A program made the translations under genes and the position numbers. Under the pieces are notes generated by a model. It did no database searches and was not told the origin of the DNA. It was given only the letters and a program-made list of their open reading frames with translations. From assembly GCF_017254915.1 (NCBI RefSeq), contig NZ_JAFKCT010000017.1, forward strand, positions 1 through 44,349: 44,349 bases of DNA, in the 5' to 3' direction. This stretch comes from Algoriphagus oliviformis (GTDB lineage: Bacteria > Bacteroidota > Bacteroidia > Cytophagales > Cyclobacteriaceae). Positions within the stretch are counted from its first letter, which is position 1. Every line of letters begins with the position of its first letter. Shown piece after piece: positions 23,865 to 32,416 of this stretch.

Positions 23865-24985
23865 ACGAAAATAGTATCAACACAGAGCGACCATATCGAA
23901 TTCTCATCAGCGGTGGAGGCACCGGCGGACATATCTATCCCGCCATTGCCATCGCCAATGCCTGGAAGGACAAGCATCCCGCCAGCGAGATTCTCTTTGT
24001 GGGGGCGCTGGGCAAAATGGAAATGCAGAAAGTGCCTGAGGCGGGCTATGCGATCAAGGGGCTTCCTGTTGCGGGGCTTCAGCGCAGTCTGACCGTGGAA
24101 AATCTGAGCTTTCCATTCAAGCTCTTGAAGAGCCTGCGCATTGCGTCTGGGATCGTGAAGGATTTCCGTCCGGATGCCGTGGTCGGTGTCGGTGGCTATG
24201 CCAGCGGACCGGTGCTTTACGCTGCGCAAAAGAAAGGAATACCCACGCTGGTGCAGGAGCAAAACTCCTATGCCGGCTTGACCAACAAGCTGTTGGCCAA
24301 GCGGGCCAAAGCCATCTGCGTAGCCTATCCGGAGATGGAGAAGTTCTTTCCAGCGGACAAAATCCGCGTCACCGGAAATCCAGTCAGAAAGGACATCCTG
24401 AATCTCTCCGGGAAAAAAGCAAAGGCTATGGAGCACTTCGGACTGGTCGTGGACCGCAAGACCATTTTGGTCTTGGGAGGCTCCCTGGGAGCGCGGACGC
24501 TCAACCAGGCTGTCCTGAAGGACATGAAGGGCTTGGAGGCGGATGGATATCAGATCCTTTGGCAGTCCGGTAAATTTTATTTCAAGGAAATGCAGGCAAA
24601 GCTGCAGGAGTCGGACCTGAAGCATGTCCACCTGAGGGAGTTCATCCGCGAGATGGATCTGGCCTATGCGGCGGCAGATGTGATCGTGTCCCGAGCCGGG
24701 GCGCTTTCGGTCTCTGAGCTCAGCCTAGTCGGCAAGCCGGTGATTTTCATCCCTTCGCCCAACGTGGCCGAAGACCACCAGACCAAAAACGCCATGGCCT
24801 ATGTGGAGCATGGCGCTGCGCTGCTGCTGCGTGACTCGGACGCGGTGGGACGGCTGAGGGCCAAGGTGGGAGACTTGATGCAGAGTCCTGGGCAGGTGAC
24901 TGCGCTGGGAGAGAATATAAAGAAACTGGCCAAGCCGGATGCGGCAGACGCCATCGTACACGAACTCGAAAAACTGGTCAGCTAA
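23861..24985 (+). CDS. murG: Lipid II synthase MurG (UDP-GlcNAc transferase), with probable ATA start
   Basis: MurG transfers GlcNAc to lipid I to make lipid II on the inner face of the membrane. The coding frame clearly includes the essential N-terminal motif RILISGGGTGGHIYPAIAIA and VGVGGYASGPVLYAA. Later come VQEQNSYAGLTNKLLAKRA, LGGSLGARTLNQAV, SRAGALSVSELSLVGKP and FIPSP. Between the in-frame stop at 23846 and a GTG at 23999 there is no ATG, GTG or TTG, and starting at 23999 would delete the first motif. The best start is ATA at 23861, inside ATAA with the ftsW stop, giving 374 residues. Neighbouring genes use ATGA at the same place. Confidence 0.85.
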   Translation: MNENSINTERPYRILISGGGTGGHIYPAIAIANAWKDKHPASEILFVGALGKMEMQKVPEAGYAIKGLPVAGLQRSLTVENLSFPFKLLKSLRIASGIVKDFRPDAVVGVGGYASGPVLYAAQKKGIPTLVQEQNSYAGLTNKLLAKRAKAICVAYPEMEKFFPADKIRVTGNPVRKDILNLSGKKAKAMEHFGLVVDRKTILVLGGSLGARTLNQAVLKDMKGLEADGYQILWQSGKFYFKEMQAKLQESDLKHVHLREFIREMDLAYAAADVIVSRAGALSVSELSLVGKPVIFIPSPNVAEDHQTKNAMAYVEHGAALLLRDSDAVGRLRAKVGDLMQSPGQVTALGENIKKLAKPDAADAIVHELEKLVS

Positions 24986-26388
24986 TGTTCAAAGGCATAT
25001 ACAAGGTGTACTTTTTGGGAATCGGCGGCATAGGCATGAGTGCTTTGGCCCGGTGGTTTCGCCATGAAGGCTATCCTGTGGCGGGCTACGACAAAACCCC
25101 CTCTCCGCTTACCGAAGCGCTGGAGAAGGAGGGCATGATGATCAGTTTCGAGGATTCCACGGTAGAGATTCCCTTTGACTTCACCACCAATCCCGACGAG
25201 GTCTTGGTAGTGTGGACTCCTGCTATCCCCAAGGATAGCCTGCTGCTGAATTTCTTCCAGGCACACTATCAGATCAAGAAGCGCTCCGAAGTGCTGGGGA
25301 TGATCACGCGGGAGTTTTACACCATCGCGGTGGCGGGCACCCATGGCAAGACCAGCACCTCCTCCCTCGTGGCCCATTTGCTGAAGTCAGCCGGAAAGCC
25401 GGTTGCCGCATTCCTGGGAGGCATCACCCAAAACTACAACAGCAACCTGATCCTGCCCGGCAAATCAAAAGAGCAGACGCTGGTCGTGGTGGAGGCGGAT
25501 GAATTTGATCGCTCCTTCCTCAGGCTGTCGCCCAATGAGGCCGTAGTGACCAGCGCCGACCCGGATCACCTGGATATCTATGGCGACGAGGCGACGATCT
25601 TGGAAGGCTTCAGGGACTTCATCAAGCTTTTGGACAAAAAAGGCAAACTGTACATCCAGACCCATGCACATTACCGCTTGGGCGAAAACCTGTCCACCAG
25701 TGCGGCGATCCGGGAGTATGGACTCCGGTCTTCCGGTATCCATGCCGAGAATATCATCGCCAAGCCGGGACTGTTCCTCTTCGACTACATCGGTGCCAAG
25801 GTGCAGATCAAGGGGCTGGAGCTGCATATCCCGGGCTTCCACAACGTGGAAAATGCCCTGGCGGCGATCGCCATTGCCGTGGACCATGGCGTGACCGAGG
25901 AGCAGATCCGTGCAGGGGTGAAGTCTTTCAAAGGGGTGAAGCGCCGCTTTGAGATACACTCCGCGGCGGCTGGCCACATTTACATCGACGACTATGCCCA
26001 TCATCCGGAAGAGATCAAGGCTTGCCTGAGCTCGGTGAGGGCCATGTATCCCACTCAGCGCCTGACGGTGATTTTCCAGCCGCATCTCTTCACGCGGACG
26101 AGGGACTTTGCCGAGGGATTTTCCGAAAGCCTCTCCCTTGCTGACGAAGTGCTGCTTTTGGATATCTATCCAGCCAGGGAGCTGCCGATCCCAGGGGTAG
26201 ACTCCGCCATGCTGCTGGATGGAATCCTCGCCGCCAAAAAACTGGTGTTGCAAAAGGCCCAGGTGATGGACTACCTGGAGGATTCCCGTCCCGAGGTCTT
26301 GGTGACGCTCGGCGCGGGGGATATCGATCGATTGGTGCCGGGCATCGCCGCCTGGATGGATTCGAGGGCTAAACAGGACGAGTCATGA
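24985..26388 (+). CDS. murC: UDP-MurNAc:L-alanine ligase MurC
   Basis: MurC adds L-alanine to UDP-MurNAc, the first step of the stem peptide. The 467-residue ligase begins YKVYFLGIGGIGMSALARWF, contains the MurC-typical P-loop VAGTHGKTSTSSLVAHLL, and has EADEFDRSFLRLSPNEAVVTSADPDHLDIYG. The C-terminal part includes IDDYAHHPEEIKACLSSVR and FQPHLFTRTRDFAEGF. murG and murC share one base (TAATG), and its own stop overlaps ftsQ as ATGA. Confidence 0.96.
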   Translation: MFKGIYKVYFLGIGGIGMSALARWFRHEGYPVAGYDKTPSPLTEALEKEGMMISFEDSTVEIPFDFTTNPDEVLVVWTPAIPKDSLLLNFFQAHYQIKKRSEVLGMITREFYTIAVAGTHGKTSTSSLVAHLLKSAGKPVAAFLGGITQNYNSNLILPGKSKEQTLVVVEADEFDRSFLRLSPNEAVVTSADPDHLDIYGDEATILEGFRDFIKLLDKKGKLYIQTHAHYRLGENLSTSAAIREYGLRSSGIHAENIIAKPGLFLFDYIGAKVQIKGLELHIPGFHNVENALAAIAIAVDHGVTEEQIRAGVKSFKGVKRRFEIHSAAAGHIYIDDYAHHPEEIKACLSSVRAMYPTQRLTVIFQPHLFTRTRDFAEGFSESLSLADEVLLLDIYPARELPIPGVDSAMLLDGILAAKKLVLQKAQVMDYLEDSRPEVLVTLGAGDIDRLVPGIAAWMDSRAKQDES

Positions 26389-27140
26389 AAATGAACAGAC
26401 TGAAAAGAGCGCTCGGATTTTTGACCCTTTGCCTGGTATTGGTAGGGTTTATCGGCTTTGTGGAAAAGAAAGCCCAACTCAAATCCTTTGGTGGACTGGA
26501 AGTCGACCTGGAGGCAGTGAGCGGGGTGTACTTCGTCGAGGACCGGGAGATCGAGGAGATCATCCATTCCTCTTTTCCGGAGCTAAAAGCCGGACTGCCG
26601 GTGACGGAGATTCCTCTGGCAGAGGTGGAGAAGCGCCTTGCCGGACATCCTTTTATCAAGTCCGTGCAGGCCTCGATTGGCCACAAGGGAATATTGAAAG
26701 TAAAACTCCAGCAGCACGAGCCGATCGCCAGGATCGCCCGTCCGCTGGGTGCCGACGGCTACATCACCAGCGAGGGACTGATCATCCCTACCTCGCCGAC
26801 CTACACCAGCAGGGTGCTGATCCTGGAGGGCGACTATGCCGAGAAGCTCATGGATCAAGGCAGCGTGGAGGGGATGCCGGAGTTGATGCCCCTGATCCGC
26901 TTCGTGACCGAGGACGAGTTTTGGAGCGCGCAGGTGACAGAGCTGGAGATCAACAAAAAAGACGACATCCGCCTGCATCAGCAGGTGGGGAGACAGGTGA
27001 TCGAGTTTGGGGATGCACTGGATATCGAGAGCAAATTCAGACGGATCGAAGTCCTGTATAAAGAGATTTTACCTAGAAAAGGCTGGAATGCTTACGAGCG
27101 GATCAGCGTGAAATTTAAGAATCAAATTGTTTGTGAATAA
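26385..27140 (+). CDS. ftsQ: FtsQ/DivIB-like division protein
   Basis: A 251-residue bitopic membrane protein. A short basic tail and one transmembrane helix (about 9-28, ALGFLTLCLVLVGFIGFVE) are followed by a POTRA-like region. That region has EVEKRLAGHPFIKSVQASIGHKGILKVKLQQHEPIARI, the most recognisable FtsQ/DivIB stretch. It ends with a conserved-like DIESKFRRIEVLYKEILPRKGWNAYERISVKFKNQIVCE. It bridges FtsA/FtsZ and FtsL-FtsW-FtsI in the divisome. It is placed between murC and ftsA, overlaps murC by 4 bp, and ftsA begins 10 bp after its stop. Confidence 0.88.
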   Translation: MKMNRLKRALGFLTLCLVLVGFIGFVEKKAQLKSFGGLEVDLEAVSGVYFVEDREIEEIIHSSFPELKAGLPVTEIPLAEVEKRLAGHPFIKSVQASIGHKGILKVKLQQHEPIARIARPLGADGYITSEGLIIPTSPTYTSRVLILEGDYAEKLMDQGSVEGMPELMPLIRFVTEDEFWSAQVTELEINKKDDIRLHQQVGRQVIEFGDALDIESKFRRIEVLYKEILPRKGWNAYERISVKFKNQIVCE

Positions 27141-27150
27141 TAGCTTGGGT

Positions 27151-28458
27151 ATGGAAAACGACAATCTTATCGTAGGACTGGACATTGGGACGACCAAAAT
27201 CTGCGCAATCATCGGCCGCAAAAACGAGTTTGGAAAGCTCGAAGTGCTGGGCATGGGCAAAGCCGTGTCGGATGGCGTGGATAGGGGAATCGTCACCAAC
27301 ATCGAGAAGACCGTGTATGCGATCCAAAAGGCGGTGGATGACTGCTCGGAGATGGCAGACGTCAACATCGGCGACGTGATCGTCGGCATTGCCGGACAGC
27401 ATATCCAGAGCAAGATCATGCACGGCAGCATCATGCGGTCCCAGACCGAGGACGAGATCACGGTAGAGGACGTTCGTCGGCTTTCCTCCGATATGCACAA
27501 CATCGTCGTGCCCCCCGGCAACAGCATCATCCACGTGATGCCCCAAGACTATACCGTGGACTATGAAGGCGGCATCAAGGATCCCGTGGGCATGGCCGGT
27601 ACACGCCTGGAGGCGGACTTTCACATCATCACCGCCCAGACCACCGCGATACACAACATCAACAAATGTGTCAAAAAGGCGAATCTGGAATCCAAGCAAT
27701 TGATCTTGGAGCCTTTGGCAAGTTCCCTGTCCGTGCTCAGCGATGAGGAAAAAGAAGCGGGTGTCTGCCTCGTGGACATCGGGGGCGGGACGACCGACAT
27801 CGCGATTTTCTACGAAAATATCATCCGTCATACGGCGGTCATTCCTCTCGGAGGCAATATCATCACCTCCGATATCAAGGAAGGCTGCATGCTGATGCAA
27901 AACCAGGCCGAGCTGCTCAAGACGCGCTTTGGCAAAGCCATCGCAGAGGAGGCCAATCCCAACGAGATCGTGTCTATCCCCGGACTGAGAAACCGTCCCC
28001 CTAAGGAGATTTCCATCCGAAACCTGGCCTCCATCATCCAGGCGAGAATGGAGGAAATCATCGAGATCGTCCAAAACGAAATCATGCAGAGCGGCTATTA
28101 CAAGAAGCTCGCCGGAGGCATCGTCCTCACCGGTGGCGGATCCCAGCTGCAGTGCATCTCCCAGCTGTTTGAGTACATGACCGGACTGGACACCCGCATC
28201 GGCTATCCCAACGAGCACCTGGGCAAGTCGGTGATCGAGGACGTGAAGAGCCCGATGTACGCCACGTCCGTGGGACTGGTGCTGGCAGGCTTCAAGGCAC
28301 TGGACGACCGGGAGGAAAACTACAGAAGGCGTGTGGCCAACTCAGGCGCGCTGCCCAAGAATATGGTGAAGCGGGAAGCCATCGCGGCCAACTTCTTCAA
28401 GAGCATCACCGAGCGATTGAAAACCATCATTTCAGACGATATCGGAGAAGAATACTAA
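27151..28458 (+). CDS. ftsA: Cell division ATPase FtsA
   Basis: FtsA is an actin-like ATPase that tethers FtsZ to the membrane. The 435-residue protein begins MENDNLIVGLDIGTTKICAIIGRK, with the phosphate-1 loop. It continues with the SHS2 region (about 85-160), VCLVDIGGGTTDIAIFYE (phosphate 2) and GGIVLTGGGSQLQ (adenosine loop). A C-terminal tail (about 395-435, ANFFKSITERLKTIISDD) is amphipathic and could bind membrane, as in other FtsA. I prefer the ATG at 27151, 10 bp after ftsQ; a TTG at 27127 would overlap ftsQ and adds eight unconserved residues. Confidence 0.95.
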   Translation: MENDNLIVGLDIGTTKICAIIGRKNEFGKLEVLGMGKAVSDGVDRGIVTNIEKTVYAIQKAVDDCSEMADVNIGDVIVGIAGQHIQSKIMHGSIMRSQTEDEITVEDVRRLSSDMHNIVVPPGNSIIHVMPQDYTVDYEGGIKDPVGMAGTRLEADFHIITAQTTAIHNINKCVKKANLESKQLILEPLASSLSVLSDEEKEAGVCLVDIGGGTTDIAIFYENIIRHTAVIPLGGNIITSDIKEGCMLMQNQAELLKTRFGKAIAEEANPNEIVSIPGLRNRPPKEISIRNLASIIQARMEEIIEIVQNEIMQSGYYKKLAGGIVLTGGGSQLQCISQLFEYMTGLDTRIGYPNEHLGKSVIEDVKSPMYATSVGLVLAGFKALDDREENYRRRVANSGALPKNMVKREAIAANFFKSITERLKTIISDDIGEEY

Positions 28459-28480
28459 AAACACTAGGGCTTATGATTGG

Positions 28481-28515
28481 GGAGGTTTTCAGCCTTGCGG
28501 ACAACTTCCTTTTTT
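28481..28515 (+). terminator. Possible attenuator between ftsA and ftsZ
   Basis: ggaggtt (28481-28487) can pair with aacttcc (28503-28509), with one G-T pair and a 15-nt loop, followed directly by six Ts. The 111-bp gap before ftsZ is the only sizeable gap in the cluster. The stem is short, so this is a weak call. Confidence 0.35.
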
Positions 28516-28569
28516 ACCCTTTTTCATACAAAAACATCACAACGGAAAATTTTCACCAAACCATAAAAT

Positions 28570-30225
28570 ATGTCAGATAACATGAAAGATTACAGATTTG
28601 ACCTTCCAAAAAATCAGAAATCAATTATCAAAGTGATTGGTGTGGGAGGCGGCGGCAGCAATGCCGTGAACCACATGTATTCCCAGGGAATCAAAGATGT
28701 GGAGTTTGTCGTGGTCAATACCGACGCACAGGCGCTCAAGTCCAGCCCAGTGCCTCTGAGACTGCAGCTGGGAGCCAACCTGACCGAAGGCCTCGGTGCG
28801 GGAGCCAATCCCGAGCAAGGCCGCAATGCCGCCATCGAGTCCCAGGACGAGATCCGCGAGCTCTTGGCTGACAACACCAAGATGGTCTTCATCACCGCAG
28901 GTATGGGTGGGGGTACCGGCACCGGTGCCGCTCCTATCGTGGCCAAAATCGCCAAGGAACTCAACATCCTCACGGTGGGCATCGTGACAGCGCCCTTCAT
29001 GTTTGAAGGCAAAAAGAAGATGAACGTAGCCCAGCAGGGGATCGAGTCCCTCCGTGAAAACTGCGACACCGTGCTCGTGATCCTCAACGACAAGCTGCGC
29101 GAAATCTATGGCAATCTGGCCATCCGTACCGCATTCAGCAAAGCGGATGACATCCTGACCACCGCGGCCAAGTCTATCGCGGAGATCATCACCATCCACC
29201 AGGACGTAAACGTCGACTTCGAAGACGTCAAGACCGTAATGAAAGAGGCAGGCGCCGCCGTGATGGGATCCTCTACCGAAGAGGGCGAAGGCCGCGCGAT
29301 CCGTGCTGCCGGTGCTGCGATCTCCTCTCCATTGCTCAACAATGTGGACATCAAAGGAGCCCAGAAGATCCTGCTTTCCATCATGTCCGGCGAGGACGAG
29401 GAGCTGTCCATGGACGAACTCAGCGAGATCACCGAGTACATCCAGGAGAAGGCCGGAGACAATGCCGAGGTCATCTTTGGTCAGGGTATCGACGCCGAGC
29501 TGGGCAGAGCGATCCGCGTGACCGTGATCGCTACCGGTTTTGAGATGGACAAGCTGTCCGACAAGCCCAGAGCGAGAGAGTTTAGCGCACCCATTTCAGC
29601 TTTTGCAAACCCCGTAGCCAGCACTCCTGCCCCTGAGCCGGAAGTGGTGAAAACCGTGATCAACCTGGACTCCGGCAAAAGCCAGCAGGTGAAGGAAGAG
29701 CCTATCGCAGGCGGATCGACGTTTACTTTCAGCTTGCCCAAAGCACCAGCTCCCGCACCAGCACCCGTCAAGCCGGTAGTGGAGGAGAAGGAAGAGTTTG
29801 AGTTCAACTTTTCTTCCATTCAGCCCGAAGAGAAGCCTGAGCCAAAAGCAGAGCCCAAGGTAGAGGCCAAGCAGGAGAAAGTTGTGTTTGACCTGGAGGA
29901 AGAATCTACCAAGAAGCCCGAGGTGATGCTGCCGAAAGAGTCTGAGCCTATGCCCCAGGTATTTGCCAACGACTACTACGAGCAGATGAAGCAAAAGGCG
30001 ATTCAGAGAGCGCACGAGCGATTCGAAAAGCTGAAGGGAAACCGCGTGTTTAACCCAAGTGCCGAAGAGCTGAAGGAAAAAATGAACGTACCTGCCTATC
30101 AGCGCAAGAATGTGGTGCTCAACGAGCCCCAGCACAGTTCAGAGCCTGCGATCAGCAAGTACAACCTGAATGACGAGAACGAGATTCTCGGCAACAACAG
30201 ATTTCTGCATGACAATGTGGACTAA
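28570..30225 (+). CDS. ftsZ: Cell division protein FtsZ
   Basis: FtsZ is the tubulin-like GTPase that forms the division ring. The 551-residue protein has IKVIGVGGGGSNAVNHM at its N-terminus and the tubulin signature GMGGGTGTG at 111-119. The T7 loop NVDFEDVKTVM follows, and the core ends near residue 320. A long Pro/Ala/Glu/Lys-rich linker (about 340-500) follows, then NVPAYQRKN near 507, corresponding to the usual C-terminal protein-binding peptide. A second conserved-looking tail (NRFLHDNVD) ends the protein. It lies 111 bp after ftsA, suggesting its own expression signal. Confidence 0.97.
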   Translation: MSDNMKDYRFDLPKNQKSIIKVIGVGGGGSNAVNHMYSQGIKDVEFVVVNTDAQALKSSPVPLRLQLGANLTEGLGAGANPEQGRNAAIESQDEIRELLADNTKMVFITAGMGGGTGTGAAPIVAKIAKELNILTVGIVTAPFMFEGKKKMNVAQQGIESLRENCDTVLVILNDKLREIYGNLAIRTAFSKADDILTTAAKSIAEIITIHQDVNVDFEDVKTVMKEAGAAVMGSSTEEGEGRAIRAAGAAISSPLLNNVDIKGAQKILLSIMSGEDEELSMDELSEITEYIQEKAGDNAEVIFGQGIDAELGRAIRVTVIATGFEMDKLSDKPRAREFSAPISAFANPVASTPAPEPEVVKTVINLDSGKSQQVKEEPIAGGSTFTFSLPKAPAPAPAPVKPVVEEKEEFEFNFSSIQPEEKPEPKAEPKVEAKQEKVVFDLEEESTKKPEVMLPKESEPMPQVFANDYYEQMKQKAIQRAHERFEKLKGNRVFNPSAEELKEKMNVPAYQRKNVVLNEPQHSSEPAISKYNLNDENEILGNNRFLHDNVD

Positions 30226-30228
30226 GTC

Positions 30229-30753
30229 CTAAAACTCAAGCAGCATGTCTGCCTGGGTATGTAGCAAGTCCAAATACAGCCTGTTGGTGAGCAGGTTATC
30301 TGACATATTTTGCTCGATTTTGGCAAGCTTCGGCTTGAGAGCAAGGACATGCATACCCAGATAATGGAAGATGTCGGTGAGGTGGCTCAAAGCGATGCCA
30401 CCCCCGCCTATTCCTGATGAAAGTCCGACCAAAGCACATTTTTTGTTCCGAAAGGTATTCGGGTAGGTCATCCCGTCGATGAACGTCTTCAGGATGCCCG
30501 GAAAAGACCCGTTGTACTCCGGTACGATGAAGACGAACTTTTTCCCTTCTTTCACACGGTTGTGGAAGGCGTTGTAGCCTTCGTTTTTCCCGTTGTTTTC
30601 ATACAGGGCGGTTTCGATGAAGTCCGCCGGCAGCTGCTCCAGCTCCAATATTTCTGATTCGGCTCCCCGCTCCAGCAGGATTTCCTGGTAGAGGATGGCG
30701 ATGGTTTTCGACAGGGAGTTTTTTCGGTTGGTACCGACGATGATCTTGATCAT
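30229..30753 (-). CDS. NAD(P)H-dependent FMN reductase-like flavoprotein
   Basis: A 174-residue flavodoxin-fold protein of the NADPH-dependent FMN reductase family. The phosphate loop is IIVGTNRKNSLSKTIA, followed by the family motifs FVFIVPEYNGSFPGILKTFIDGM and ALVGLSSGIGGGGIALSHL. Such enzymes reduce free FMN, quinones or azo compounds; the real substrate is not readable. It is convergent with ftsZ, with stops separated by 3 bp and no hairpin between them, so transcripts may overlap. Confidence 0.87.
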   Translation of the reverse strand: MIKIIVGTNRKNSLSKTIAILYQEILLERGAESEILELEQLPADFIETALYENNGKNEGYNAFHNRVKEGKKFVFIVPEYNGSFPGILKTFIDGMTYPNTFRNKKCALVGLSSGIGGGGIALSHLTDIFHYLGMHVLALKPKLAKIEQNMSDNLLTNRLYLDLLHTQADMLLEF

Positions 30754-30967
30754 GGGTTTCTCTAAGTGTATAGGCGTTTTTCGTCTATGCGAAGTTCAAA
30801 GCTAAGCGAAGTGCGGGAATTGGGATGCTTCCGTCGCTGATCTTCCTGCCTTTGATAGCACTGGCGAAAAACCAATTTAAGTATGGGCCGGATACCGGAT
30901 TCCAATTATTTCTCCATTTCCGATACAAGGCATCCGCTGGAAAAGTTCTCAGCCTCCTCCATTCTTC

Positions 30968-30975
30968 TATCTTTA
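30968..30975 (+). promoter_or_regulatory. Putative -7 element (TATCTTTA) for purine nucleoside phosphorylase
   Basis: TATCTTTA matches TAnnTTTG in all but the last base and lies 20 bp before the ATG at 30996. No -33 element is clear. Confidence 0.35.
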
Positions 30976-30995
30976 CCCGAAAATCAGGCAAAACT

Positions 30996-31814
30996 ATGGA
31001 CTACCTCAAGCAAATTCAGGAAGCTGCGTCATTTATCCAAAAGTTACATCCCTCGGCCATTCCCATCGGGATTATTTTGGGCACTGGGCTGGGCAGTCTC
31101 GGCAACCAGATCGAGGTCGAGCTGGAGATAGACTACAAGGACATTCCCCATTTTCCGCTTTCCACCGTGGAGAGCCATTCGGGCAAGCTGATTTTTGGTA
31201 CCCTGTCGGGAAAGAAAGTGGTCGCGATGAAAGGCCGATTCCACTACTACGAGGGCTATTCCATGAAGGAGGTCACGCTGCCCATCCGCGTGATGAAAAA
31301 ACTGGGCGTGTCCACACTCTTGGTCTCCAATGCCTGCGGCGGACTCAATCCGCTCCAGGAGGTCGGCGACGTGATGGTGATCAGCGACCATATCAACATG
31401 TTTTCAGAGAATCCGCTACGCGGCAAAAACTACGAGGAACTCGGGCCCAGATTTCCGGACATGAGCGACACCTACTCCGCGGACCTGATGGAAAAGGCCT
31501 TCGAAATCGCCGAGTCCAAAGGGATCAAGCTGCATCGGGGCGTCTATGTAGGCGTGGAGGGACCCAATCTGGAGACTCCAGCGGAATACCGCTACTTCCG
31601 GATCATCGGAGGTGACGCGGTCGGCATGAGTACGGTGCCGGAGGTCTTGGTGGCCCGACATGCCGGGATGGAGGTCTTCGGGATCTCTGCGATCACCGAC
31701 CTGGGCGTGGAGGGCAAGATCCACAAGGTATCCATCGCCGATGTACTTGCCGCAGCCGCCAAAGCCGAACCGGTGATGGCTTTGATCATGCGGGAGCTGA
31801 TTGCGAGGATTTAA
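30996..31814 (+). CDS. Purine nucleoside phosphorylase (trimeric, PNP class)
   Basis: A 272-residue enzyme that cleaves inosine/guanosine with phosphate, for purine salvage. The PNP signatures are present: IGIILGTGLGSLGNQIE near residue 24, VESHSGKLIFGTLSGKKV, GRFHYYEGYSMKEVTLPIRV, NACGGLNP, YVGVEGPNLETPAEYR, and the specificity-loop sequence VGMSTVPEVLVARHAGMEVFGISAITD. The ATG at 30996 matches the normal family start; the frame is open back to 30825 without similarity. It probably forms its own transcription unit. Confidence 0.94.
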   Translation: MDYLKQIQEAASFIQKLHPSAIPIGIILGTGLGSLGNQIEVELEIDYKDIPHFPLSTVESHSGKLIFGTLSGKKVVAMKGRFHYYEGYSMKEVTLPIRVMKKLGVSTLLVSNACGGLNPLQEVGDVMVISDHINMFSENPLRGKNYEELGPRFPDMSDTYSADLMEKAFEIAESKGIKLHRGVYVGVEGPNLETPAEYRYFRIIGGDAVGMSTVPEVLVARHAGMEVFGISAITDLGVEGKIHKVSIADVLAAAAKAEPVMALIMRELIARI

Positions 31815-31875
31815 AGTAGATCTGATAGGTGATTTGACTCCTTTAGATTTTTCCTTTTGATTTCCTGCCGAAACT

Positions 31876-32301
31876 ATGACCGAGGAAATGATAATTGCAT
31901 TGGTTGCCAGTTATTTGGTTTCCGGGGCCATCGTGTACTCGCGAACCTACGGTATTAAAAAGAGTGTTAGACAAATTCTTACCTGGGCGCCATTATTTGG
32001 TCTGGTCTGGTTGTATGAGGAGGGCAGAAACCTAGTTGACGATCCTCTTATGTTTGGGCTAGTCACGGCCCCCGTCGTCGTTGGGTTTTGTTTTTACGTC
32101 TTTGACGTCATTTCTTTACGGGTACATGAAAGGGAGTTCTACCTCCATGCCCGCCATTCTAAGAATATGAATGGTCTTGGGCTTCCCGCTGAAAACAAAC
32201 ACTACCGTGTAACAGATATTTTGTTGTCCTTAATATTGATAGTACTGTGGATCGGTTGGCCTATTCTTTTTGTCATACTGGTTCGATGGCTCTCGATTTG
32301 A
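31876..32301 (+). CDS. Small predicted membrane protein, function unknown
   Basis: A 141-residue protein I do not recognise. Hydrophobic segments are at about 4-21 (MIIALVASYLVSGAIVYS), 35-46, 60-80 (FGLVTAPVVVGFCFYVFDVI) and 113-140 (ILLSLILIVLWIGWPILFVILVRWLSI). Between segments three and four lies a polar, likely cytoplasmic stretch with HEREFYLHARHSKNMNG. The start follows PNP by 61 bp, and the base composition looks more AT-rich than its neighbours. No signal or partner suggests a role; it may be lineage-specific. Confidence 0.65.
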   Translation: MTEEMIIALVASYLVSGAIVYSRTYGIKKSVRQILTWAPLFGLVWLYEEGRNLVDDPLMFGLVTAPVVVGFCFYVFDVISLRVHEREFYLHARHSKNMNGLGLPAENKHYRVTDILLSLILIVLWIGWPILFVILVRWLSI

Positions 32302-32416
32302 TCTTTGTTCGGGGCAAGATTTAATATTGTTCAGAACATGGTCTTCGATTTATTGAAGGAACCTATTTATACCACAGGTTTAGGAAGTTTGCCTTTATTT
32401 CGTAGTTTGTAAATCT

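Noticed and set aside
23846..23870. Programmed frameshift joining ftsW to murG
   Set aside because: No slippery heptamer lies between the last in-frame stop for murG (23846) and the ftsW stop; an ATA start is the simpler reading.
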